Shown in pieces: positions 1-4,641 of a stretch of 5,304 nucleotides of DNA. The DNA lies in assembly GCA_020629995.1 (NCBI GenBank), contig JAHDCH010000208.1:1-5304 (forward strand), read 5' to 3'. The DNA comes from Pseudaestuariivita sp. (GTDB taxonomy: Bacteria; Pseudomonadota; Alphaproteobacteria; Rhodobacterales; Rhodobacteraceae). The position numbers and the translations under genes are program-made. Numbering within the stretch: position 1 is the first letter of the stretch; every line of letters begins with the position of its first letter. Below the pieces are notes generated by a model that was given only the letters and a program-made list of their open reading frames with translations, made no database searches and was not told the origin of the DNA.

Positions 1-177
1 GGCTGGGTGATCTTCGAATACGACGGCCATGGCCCTGTCACCTTGCGCGCGGGCTCTTCCGTGCTCCAGCCCCCCGGCATCATCCACCGCGAAGTGCGCC
101 ATTCCGATGACATGGAGCTGATCGAAATCACCTCTCCGGCCGATTTCGTCACCCATCCCGAAGAGGCGCCCCAATGA
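1..177 (+). CDS. Cupin-domain protein, C-terminal fragment
   Basis: The first 58 codons are open in frame 1 and end at TGA 175-177. The 5' part of the gene is outside the window. The visible protein has the second cupin motif: Gly18, then five residues, Pro24, Pro25, Gly26, two residues, His29. The Asn that often closes the motif is replaced by Arg33. The first cupin motif, with its usual two His and one Glu, would lie upstream and cannot be seen, so metal binding is unproven. Cupin domains of this kind are small beta-barrels found in dioxygenases, isomerases and sensor proteins. Nothing here selects a substrate. The fragment looks like the tail of a small single-cupin protein acting in the cytoplasm. 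Its stop overlaps the start of a 36-codon ORF (ATGA at 174-177), so it is probably the upstream member of the same transcript. The cupin fold call is fairly sure; the function is unknown. Confidence 0.85.
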   Translation, partial: GWVIFEYDGHGPVTLRAGSSVLQPPGIIHREVRHSDDMELIEITSPADFVTHPEEAPQ

Positions 178-284
178 GCGTCCGGTCCTGTCTTCTTCTG
201 GCCTCAAATATCCCGGGGGTGGCGTCGAAAGCCGTAGGGTTTCGACGTCGGGGGCTGGCCCCCGATCCGGCGGCCTCCGCATGA
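174..284 (+). CDS. Possible 36-residue bridging ORF across a repeat-like spacer
   Basis: This short frame begins at the ATG that overlaps the cupin stop (ATGA, 174-177). It runs without a stop to TGA 282-284, which itself overlaps the ATG of the next gene at 281 (again ATGA). Its 36 residues are Arg-, Ala- and Pro-rich with no recognisable domain, because most of the frame lies in a spacer with two hairpins. It may therefore not make a meaningful protein. Its plausible role is translational: ribosomes leaving the cupin gene could continue through it and restart at 281, where the Shine-Dalgarno match is poor. The exact double overlap may also be chance. Coding confidence is low; the overlaps are read directly from the sequence. 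Confidence 0.3.
   Translation: MSVRSCLLLASNIPGVASKAVGFRRRGLAPDPAASA
188..265 (+). repeat. Putative dispersed intergenic repeat with two hairpins
   Basis: The spacer starts with a pyrimidine-rich run (CTTCTTCTGG at 192-201), then CAAATATCCCGGGGGT (205-220). Two inverted repeats follow. The first pairs 221-230 with 240-249 (10 bp with one G.U, core GTCGAAA/TTTCGAC, 9-base loop). The second pairs 248-255 with 258-265 (TCGGGGGC/GCCCCCGA, with the innermost pair probably open). The two overlap at 248-249 and so cannot both form fully. From memory, a motif of this shape (on the minus strand, CCCCCGGGATATTTG followed by AGGCCAGAAGAAG) occurs many times between genes in Rhodobacterales genomes. I cannot count copies here, so repeat status rests on recollection while the hairpins are seen directly. 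It could act as a 3'-end, mRNA-stabilising or translational-coupling element. Confidence 0.5.
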
Positions 285-613
285 GCCGCGGCTGGCATAT
301 CCTGCGCGCTGGCAGCCGCACCACTCTGGCCCGACGGCTGCCCGTGCGCATGGACCTTGCGGCCGACACGCGCCTGCCGCTTCTGCGCCCCGTGCCTCTG
401 GCGCATATGATCCGGCAGGATCTTTGGCGACTTTTGCGCGATGTGCGGGGGTTCTCTCCCGTTGTGGTGGTGGACAAGGGCCCCGAGGATATGCTGGTAT
501 CGGCAGGCGGACGGATCGAGGGGGGGCGCGCCACCGCAGAGCTGACCTCCCGTGTGTGTGCCTTGTTGTCCGATCCTGCCCTGCGGGCGCGCTGGACACG
601 GTGCGCGACATGA
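281..613 (+). CDS. Conserved hypothetical protein, 110 residues
   Basis: I do not assign a function. The product is a small, basic, soluble-looking protein with no signal peptide or membrane segment. Its N-terminal half is Arg/Leu-rich: LARRLPVRMDL near residues 16-26, then LRPVPLAHMIRQDLWRLLRD around 35-54. A short beta-like stretch (FSPVVVVDKG, about 58-67) follows, then a Gly-rich turn and a C-terminal helix ending near RARWTRC. It resembles, from memory, small uncharacterised proteins found next to DUF6497 genes in Rhodobacterales. The ATG at 281 is chosen because it forms an ATGA overlap with the preceding 36-codon frame; the only upstream purine match is a weak GGCGG at 269-273. The 3' end also overlaps the next gene by ATGA (610-613), so translation of the two is probably coupled. 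Reading frame likely real; role unknown. Confidence 0.75.
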   Translation: MSRGWHILRAGSRTTLARRLPVRMDLAADTRLPLLRPVPLAHMIRQDLWRLLRDVRGFSPVVVVDKGPEDMLVSAGGRIEGGRATAELTSRVCALLSDPALRARWTRCAT

Positions 614-1092
614 GCTGCGATATGCGAACAACGGTCTGGTCTTGCGCCATCGGCCGTGCGGCCCCGGCAGGAGGAGCCCGAGCGATCGGGTGCCGGGGCC
701 TGTTCGCCGCGCTCTGCCTTCTCGCGGGCTCCGCTTGGGCGGACGACAGCGATACCGCTCCGATCTTTGTGCCCTCGGGGCAATTCATCACCTTTCAGGA
801 ATTTGTCTCGGACGCCGCGGGCGAGGGGCTGATGTACCGGTTCCGCTTTGTGGCGCCCGATATTTCGCCTGCCGGCAAGGGGCTGACCTTTGTCGAGGTC
901 GAAGGCGACATGCAGCACCTGTGCCAGTTCTATGCCGTGCCAAAACTGTCCGAAGTGGGGCCGCAGCCGCGCCAGATCGTCATCTCTCTGGCTGACCGGC
1001 CCGTGGACTTTGCCGAAACCGATGCATCGGTGACACAGTTCTTCGAAGCCTATGCGCTGCGCGACGGGCTCTGCATCTGGGAGCTTTATTGA
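610..1092 (+). CDS. Secreted DUF6497-family-like protein
   Basis: The product is about 160 residues with an N-terminal export signal: a basic N-region, a hydrophobic core (LFAALCLLAGS) and a signal peptidase I type site at AWA/DD, around residue 45. The mature part contains VPSGQFITFQEF, GLMYRFRFVAP, then DMQHLCQFYAVPKLSEVGPQ, a run QIVISLADRPVDF, and the C-terminal FFEAYALRDGLCIWELY. I recognise this pattern as the DUF6497 family of alphaproteobacterial periplasmic proteins. The assignment is from memory, and the family has no known function. Two cysteines remain in the mature protein (in HLCQFY and GLCIWE) and could form a disulphide. The start at 610 is preferred because ATGA overlaps the previous stop; an in-frame ATG at 622 is an alternative that gives a signal peptide of more ordinary length. 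An open frame reaches further upstream, but that part lies inside the 110-residue gene and is not needed. Confidence 0.82.
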   Translation: MSCDMRTTVWSCAIGRAAPAGGARAIGCRGLFAALCLLAGSAWADDSDTAPIFVPSGQFITFQEFVSDAAGEGLMYRFRFVAPDISPAGKGLTFVEVEGDMQHLCQFYAVPKLSEVGPQPRQIVISLADRPVDFAETDASVTQFFEAYALRDGLCIWELY

Positions 1093-1306
1093 TGCAAACA
1101 CAATATCTTGCGATGTGCTCTTCATGTCCGGGCCCGATTGCGGCTTTGCGGTCACAAACGGCCCGCGCCGGGGTGGCCGCATATCTTTTCCACAGGCCTT
1201 CCGCTATGGTTGAACCCGGATCCTCCCCAGGGATCTTAACCTCTAAGCAGGCTGTGCGGCGGCGTCTCGTGCCAATGCGGGCCTGTAAAATTGACAGGAG
1301 TCAGGG

Positions 1307-1453
1307 ATGTCGAAGAGCATCAAACTGCTGGTCGCATTTGGCCTCGTGGCCGGGGTTGCGGCTTGTGCATCGGGCAATGACGTCGAAGAAATCGTTGTTG
1401 TCGATCCCGAGCCGATCTCGGTCGAGCCCGTGTATACCGGCAAATTCAAGTAA
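1307..1453 (+). CDS. Small outer-membrane-type lipoprotein, 48 residues
   Basis: This tiny gene makes a predicted lipoprotein: a basic start (MSKSIK), a hydrophobic stretch, and the lipobox V17-A18-A19-C20, so the mature protein is only 29 residues with a lipidated Cys. The mature chain is acidic in its first half (DVEEIVVVDPEPISVEP) and ends in YTGKFK. Residue +2 is Ala rather than Asp, so by the usual Lol rule sorting to the outer membrane is expected. The start is well supported by AGGAG at 1296-1300, six bases before ATG. From memory, very short lipoproteins with a similar EPISVEP...YTGK tail occur near pcc genes in Rhodobacterales; their role is unknown. It is followed seven bases after the stop by a terminator-like hairpin, so it may be the main product of a short transcript starting somewhere in 1093-1295, where I could not identify a convincing promoter. 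Confidence 0.85.
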   Translation: MSKSIKLLVAFGLVAGVAACASGNDVEEIVVVDPEPISVEPVYTGKFK

Positions 1454-1459
1454 GACTTC

Positions 1460-1489
1460 GGGGCGGGCCCTTCGGCCCGTCCCGCTTTC
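1460..1489 (+). terminator. Terminator-like hairpin after the 48-residue lipoprotein gene
   Basis: GGGGCGGGCC (1460-1469) pairs with GGCCCGTCCC (1474-1483). This gives 10 bp with one G.U and a CTTC loop, then GCTTTCG. The stem is strong but the T tract is short, so termination may be incomplete. It begins seven bases after the lipoprotein stop and ends only 18 bases before the next candidate start codon. Confidence 0.6.
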
Positions 1490-1501
1490 GCGAACCCCTG
1501 C

Positions 1502-1876
1502 ATGGCGGTGGCTGCCATGCTGAAACATCGCGGGTTCCCCGGCCGGCTTCCCGGCACCGATTTCCAGTTCACCCTGCGCCGCGCCAATCCCAAGGGCGCC
1601 ACGCCGATCATCCGGCGCGACCGCTTTGCCGACCGCAAACCGGCGGACAAACGCGCCGATGCGGCCTTTGTCTCGGCGCTTTATGCGCAGTTCGGCGATC
1701 AGCCGTTCGAACGTGGCAACCTCGATGCCGGGCGGCTCAGCTGGCTGTTCGGCCGCGAGGTTCTTCCCGCCACCGATCCATTTGACCCCGCCGATTACGA
1801 GGCTCTTCTGGTGCTGGACGAAACGGCCGCGCGTGCCGCCTTCCCCGAGGCGTTCAACGGGACGTGGTGGGCGTGA
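1502..1876 (+). CDS. Hypothetical protein, 124 residues
   Basis: I do not recognise a named family. The product is a soluble protein with no signal peptide or membrane segment. It opens with a basic part (HRGFPGRLPGTDFQFTLRRA, then IIRRDRFADRKPADKRADA). The middle, FVSALYAQFGDQPFERGNLD, looks helical. The acidic C-terminal part reads DPFDPADYEALLVLDETAAR and ends FPEAFNGTWWA. The amino-acid make-up and the C/G-rich third codon positions fit real coding sequence. The start is uncertain: ATG 1502 has no clear Shine-Dalgarno, while the in-frame ATG 1517 has a weak GGTGG five bases upstream. The hairpin at 1460-1483 lies directly ahead, leaving little room for a dedicated promoter, so transcription may come by read-through from the lipoprotein gene. 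The frame is the same as the lipoprotein's, separated from it by the TAA at 1451. Gene likely real; function unknown. Confidence 0.7.
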   Translation: MAVAAMLKHRGFPGRLPGTDFQFTLRRANPKGATPIIRRDRFADRKPADKRADAAFVSALYAQFGDQPFERGNLDAGRLSWLFGREVLPATDPFDPADYEALLVLDETAARAAFPEAFNGTWWA

Positions 1877-2037
1877 TGTTGCGCATGTCATATCAACTTG
1901 GGCGGGAAATGGCCGCTTTTTGCACGGCCGGCGCGCCGCGCTTGCCGGTATGTGCCCTGGCGGACCAAGGTGCTGATACGCGGGACGCAGACGTGCTGTG
2001 TTCTGAGCATCGAGCGCCCCGCGACCCTTCCCCTGAC

Positions 2038-2079
2038 CGCCGGTCTGGCCCGTTCCCGGCCAGGCCGGCGCCTTTCTTC
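2038..2079 (+). terminator. Strong hairpin with pyrimidine tail in the 1877-2153 gap
   Basis: Bases 2038-2050 (CGCCGGTCTGGCC) pair with 2058-2070 (GGCCAGGCCGGCG). This gives a 13-bp stem with one G.U and a 7-base loop, followed by CCTTTCTTC (2071-2079). The T-rich side is on the + strand, so it would end rightward transcripts. It lies 161 bases past the 124-residue gene and 83 bases before the next lipoprotein start. It may close a long 3' UTR, or the end of an unannotated small RNA. The surrounding gap of 277 bases holds no gene I can support: its open frames are Arg/Pro-rich and run far into the next gene. Confidence 0.55.
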
Positions 2080-2153
2080 ACGGGGGTGGCGGTGGAACCT
2101 GCGGCCCGGTCGCGCGTTGTGCTGTCAGCCCAACCCAAGAACGGAATTCCGAC

Positions 2154-2354
2154 ATGCTTCGCATCGCAGCTCTCACCCTGTCCCTCACCGCGCTTGCCGC
2201 TTGCACCGGCACGGATGGCCAGCGCGCCGCGGCTGGCGCGTTCACCGGCGCAACCGCCGCGCTTGTGCTTGACCGCGACCCGGTCACCGGCGCGGCTCTC
2301 GGCGCGGCCGCTGGCGCGCTCTGCGATGACGCGGGCGTCTGCGAAGACCGCTAA
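2154..2354 (+). CDS. Small Gly/Ala-zipper lipoprotein, 66 residues
   Basis: The product begins with a short lipoprotein signal, MLRIAALTLSLTALAAC. The lipobox is L14-A15-A16-C17 and position +2 is Thr, so outer-membrane sorting is expected. The mature 50 residues are dominated by small residues spaced like a glycine zipper: GAFTGATAALV, then VTGAALGAAAGALC. They end in an acidic tail, DDAGVCEDR. Gly-zipper lipoproteins of this size (the SlyB/YMGG-like group) insert small helices in envelope membranes. Membership is suggested by composition only. Two further Cys near the C-terminus (residues 57 and 63) could pair. The Shine-Dalgarno is weak (ACGGA at 2141-2145). The gene is flanked by hairpins on both sides (2038-2070 and 2393-2421), which suggests its own short transcript; I see no clear promoter in the 75 bases ahead of it. 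Confidence 0.8.
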   Translation: MLRIAALTLSLTALAACTGTDGQRAAAGAFTGATAALVLDRDPVTGAALGAAAGALCDDAGVCEDR

Positions 2355-2392
2355 CCCCGCCCAAACCCCTTTCGGCGCACCCCGCGCCTGTG

Positions 2393-2426
2393 GCCCTGTT
2401 CCGGCTTTGCCGGGGCAGGGCTTTTT
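2393..2426 (+). terminator. Strong intrinsic terminator or attenuator just upstream of pccA
   Basis: GCCCTGTTCCGGC (2393-2405) pairs with GCCGGGGCAGGGC (2409-2421). This gives 13 bp with two G.U pairs and a TTT loop, followed directly by TTTTT (2422-2426) and then GCATTT. It is the best intrinsic terminator in the window and sits 38 bases after the stop of the small lipoprotein gene. A weaker GGCGC/GCGCC hairpin (2374-2378 with 2384-2388) lies just ahead. The T tract ends only 30 bases before the pccA start, so it either isolates pccA from the upstream gene or lies inside the pccA leader as an attenuator. Confidence 0.85.
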
Positions 2427-2456
2427 GCATTTGACGGCTCATGTAAGGACGCAAAG

Positions 2457-4457
2457 ATGTTCAAGAAAATCCTGATCGCCAACCGCGGCGAAATCGCCTG
2501 CCGGGTCATCAAGACCGCGCGCCGCATGGGCATTGCCACCGTCGCCGTCTACTCGGATGCCGACGCTCAGGCGCTGCATGTCCAGATGGCGGACGAGGCC
2601 GTGCATATCGGCCCCGCGCCCGCCAACCAATCCTACATCGTGATCGACAAGATCATGGATGCCATCCGCCAGACCGGCGCCGAAGCCGTCCACCCCGGCT
2701 ATGGTTTCCTCAGCGAAAACAAGCTTTTCGCCGAAGCGCTGGAAAAAGAGGGCGTCGCCTTTATCGGCCCGCCCGCCAGCGCGATCGAATCCATGGGCGA
2801 CAAGATCACGTCCAAGAAAATCGCGCAGGAGGCCGGCGTCAGCACCGTCCCCGGCTACATGGGCCTGATCGAGGACGCCGATGAGGCGGTCAAAATCTCG
2901 AACGACATCGGCTATCCGGTGATGATCAAGGCCAGCGCGGGCGGCGGCGGCAAGGGCATGCGCATCGCGTGGAACGACACCGAGGCGCGCGAGGGCTTTC
3001 AATCGTCCAAGAACGAGGCGGCCAACTCCTTTGGCGACGACCGCATCTTTATCGAGAAATTTGTCACCCAGCCGCGCCACATCGAAATTCAGGTGCTGGC
3101 CGATGGCCATGGCAACACGGTCTACCTGAACGAACGCGAATGCTCGATCCAGCGCCGGAACCAGAAGGTGATCGAAGAGGCGCCGTCGCCCTTCCTCGAT
3201 GAAGCGACCCGCGCCGCGATGGGCAAGCAATCGTGCGATCTGGCCGCCGCCGTCGGCTACACCAGCGCCGGCACGGTGGAATTCATCGTGGACGGGGATC
3301 GCAACTTCTATTTCCTCGAGATGAACACCCGCCTGCAGGTCGAACACCCGGTGACCGAGCTGATCACCGGCGTCGATCTGGTCGAACAGATGATCCGCGT
3401 CGCCTATGGCGAAAAGCTGTCGCTGACCCAGAAGGACGTCAAGATCAACGGCTGGGCCATCGAAAGCCGCCTCTATGCCGAGGACCCGTATCGCAACTTC
3501 CTGCCCTCCATCGGCCGTCTGACCCGCTATCGCCCGCCCGCCGAGGTGGCGGACGGCCCCCGCGTCGTGCGCAACGACACCGGCGTCTACGAGGGCGGCG
3601 AAATCTCGATGTATTACGACCCGATGATCGCCAAGCTCTGCACATGGGGCGAAAGCCGCGCCGAGGCGATTGACGGCATGCGCGACGCGCTGGATGCGTT
3701 CGAGGTTGAAGGGATCGGCCACAACCTGCCGTTCTGTTCGGCGGTGATGGACCACCCCCGCTTTGTCTCGGGCGAGATCACGACCGCCTTCATCGAAGAG
3801 GAATATCCCGAAGGATTCGAAGGCGTTACGCTTGATGACGCCACCCTGCGCCGGGTCGCGGCCGCAGCGGCGGCCATGCACCGCGTGGCCGAAATCCGCC
3901 GCACCCGCGTCTCGGGGCGGATGGACAACCATGAACGCCACGTGGGCACCGATTGGGTTGTGTCGGCGCAAGGCACCTCGTTCCCGGTGACCATCGCCGC
4001 CGACCGTGACGGATCCACCGTGACGTTCGAGGATGGCGCGGCGATCCGCGTGGCCAGCGACTGGACCCCGGGGGACCAGCTGGCGCGGATCGATGCCGAT
4101 GGCGCGCCCCTGACGCTCAAGGTCGGCAAGATCACCCAAGGCTTCCGCATCCGCCTGCGCGGCGCGGATATCAAGGTGCACGTCCGCTCGCCCCGCCAGG
4201 CCGAGCTGGCCGCGCTGATGCCCGAAAAGCTGCCCCCCGACACGTCCAAGCTGCTGCTCTGCCCCATGCCCGGCCTGATCGTGAAGGTCGATGTGGCCGT
4301 GGGGGATGAAGTGCAGGAAGGCCAGGCGCTCTGCACCGTCGAGGCGATGAAGATGGAAAACATCCTGCGCGCCGAACGCCGCGCCACCGTGACCAAGATC
4401 AACGCCGCCGCCGGCGACAGCCTTGCCGTGGATGACGTCATCATGGAGTTCGAGTGA
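2457..4457 (+). CDS. pccA: Propionyl-CoA carboxylase alpha subunit (biotin carboxylase + BCCP)
   Basis: PccA uses ATP and bicarbonate to carboxylate its own biotin. With PccB it transfers the carboxyl group to propionyl-CoA, giving methylmalonyl-CoA on the route to succinyl-CoA. The holoenzyme is a cytoplasmic alpha6-beta6 complex. The 666 residues show, in order: biotin carboxylase N-lobe (KKILIANRGEIACR at 3-16, HPGYGFLSEN at 79-88); ATP-grasp domain with Gly loop ASAGGGGKGMRI (159-170), PRHIEIQ (206-212) and QRRNQK (232-237); catalytic FLEMNTRLQVEH (286-297) with Glu288, Asn290 and Arg292; the C-lobe to about 445; a subunit-interaction (BT) domain about 450-590; and biotinyl carrier CPMPG (602-606) plus EAMKM (629-633), with Lys632 biotinylated 34 residues from the end. 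The BT region and close memory match to the Ruegeria pomeroyi protein favour propionyl- over acetyl- or methylcrotonyl-CoA. That protein is recalled as 681 residues; the difference fits a missing short insertion near residue 365. AAGGA (2445-2449) sets the start. Confidence 0.97.
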   Translation: MFKKILIANRGEIACRVIKTARRMGIATVAVYSDADAQALHVQMADEAVHIGPAPANQSYIVIDKIMDAIRQTGAEAVHPGYGFLSENKLFAEALEKEGVAFIGPPASAIESMGDKITSKKIAQEAGVSTVPGYMGLIEDADEAVKISNDIGYPVMIKASAGGGGKGMRIAWNDTEAREGFQSSKNEAANSFGDDRIFIEKFVTQPRHIEIQVLADGHGNTVYLNERECSIQRRNQKVIEEAPSPFLDEATRAAMGKQSCDLAAAVGYTSAGTVEFIVDGDRNFYFLEMNTRLQVEHPVTELITGVDLVEQMIRVAYGEKLSLTQKDVKINGWAIESRLYAEDPYRNFLPSIGRLTRYRPPAEVADGPRVVRNDTGVYEGGEISMYYDPMIAKLCTWGESRAEAIDGMRDALDAFEVEGIGHNLPFCSAVMDHPRFVSGEITTAFIEEEYPEGFEGVTLDDATLRRVAAAAAAMHRVAEIRRTRVSGRMDNHERHVGTDWVVSAQGTSFPVTIAADRDGSTVTFEDGAAIRVASDWTPGDQLARIDADGAPLTLKVGKITQGFRIRLRGADIKVHVRSPRQAELAALMPEKLPPDTSKLLLCPMPGLIVKVDVAVGDEVQEGQALCTVEAMKMENILRAERRATVTKINAAAGDSLAVDDVIMEFE

Positions 4458-4461
4458 TCCG

Positions 4462-4641
4462 GTGACCCGTCCCGCGGTGCATATCCCGGCCTTGTGCCGT
4501 GGCGTGGCTGGCCTTGTGCCGCGGGCCGCCGCAGGGGCCTTTGCGCGGGCAGGGGGGCTTTTGCCGATCCTCTTCCCCCTCGGCGGGCTGGTCCTGCGCC
4601 GCTATGATCGCGCCCGTCATTTGATGAGTGAGGCTGTGTGA
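4462..4641 (+). CDS. Possible small ORF between pccA and the membrane protein, 59 residues
   Basis: A GTG-started frame begins four bases after the pccA stop. It ends at TGA 4639-4641, overlapping the ATG of the next gene (TGATG). The product would be basic, with an Ala-rich N-terminal half and a hydrophobic patch, GLLPILFPLGGLVL, followed by RRYDRARHLM. That could be one short membrane-associated helix with a positive flank. Third codon positions are mostly G or C, as in the neighbours. The start is weak: CGAG at 4451-4454 is a poor Shine-Dalgarno, and later TTG or GTG codons (4492, 4504, 4516) are alternatives. I recognise no family. The tight spacing on both sides suggests either a coupled small protein or a spacer that happens to be open. 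It carries a 12-bp direct repeat. Confidence 0.42.
   Translation: MTRPAVHIPALCRGVAGLVPRAAAGAFARAGGLLPILFPLGGLVLRRYDRARHLMSEAV
4488..4521 (+). repeat. 12-bp direct repeat GGCCTTGTGCCG, two copies
   Basis: GGCCTTGTGCCG occurs at 4488-4499 and again, without mismatch, at 4510-4521, a period of 22 bases. The copies fall in different reading-frame phases of the small ORF, so they do not encode a repeated peptide. Each copy contains a small GGC/GCC inverted element. It is likely a local duplication with no known function, though a pair of sites one DNA turn-multiple apart could bind a protein. Confidence 0.5.

Noticed and set aside
149..791. Minus-strand frames opposite the first two hypothetical genes
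   Set aside because: They are Arg/Ala/Pro-rich shadows opposite genes that form a consistent chain of ATGA overlaps on the + strand.
1159..1190. CGGCC/GGCCG hairpin followed by ATATCTTTT as the terminator of the cupin-DUF6497 block
   Set aside because: Only five base pairs with an 11-base loop in a GC-rich region, too weak to call, although the following T-rich stretch makes it the best candidate in that gap.
1210..1239. TTGAAC with TCTTAA 18 bases downstream as a promoter for the lipoprotein gene
   Set aside because: The -10 hexamer matches only 3 of 6 positions. Placement is reasonable but the sequence evidence is too weak to annotate.
1286..1291. TAAAAT as a -10 element for the 48-residue lipoprotein gene
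   Set aside because: The match is 5 of 6, but no -35-like sequence lies 16-18 bases upstream, and transcription would begin inside the AGGAG ribosome site, leaving too short a leader.
1089..1523. Open frame starting on the DUF6497 stop and running over the 48-residue lipoprotein
   Set aside because: Its product is Arg/Ser/Pro-rich and has no domain. It overlaps fully a lipoprotein gene that has a clear lipobox and a well-placed AGGAG site.
1864..2475. Open + strand frame covering the 1877-2153 gap and the 66-residue lipoprotein gene
   Set aside because: It overlaps the end of one gene and all of another, is Pro/Arg/Ser-rich, and contains no recognisable domain. It looks like a shadow frame extended by high GC.
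2439..4181. 580-codon open frame on the minus strand opposite pccA
   Set aside because: Long antisense frames are common opposite GC-rich genes. Its protein is a His/Asp/Ala/Arg-rich mirror of the pccA codons, with no domain and no plausible ribosome site.
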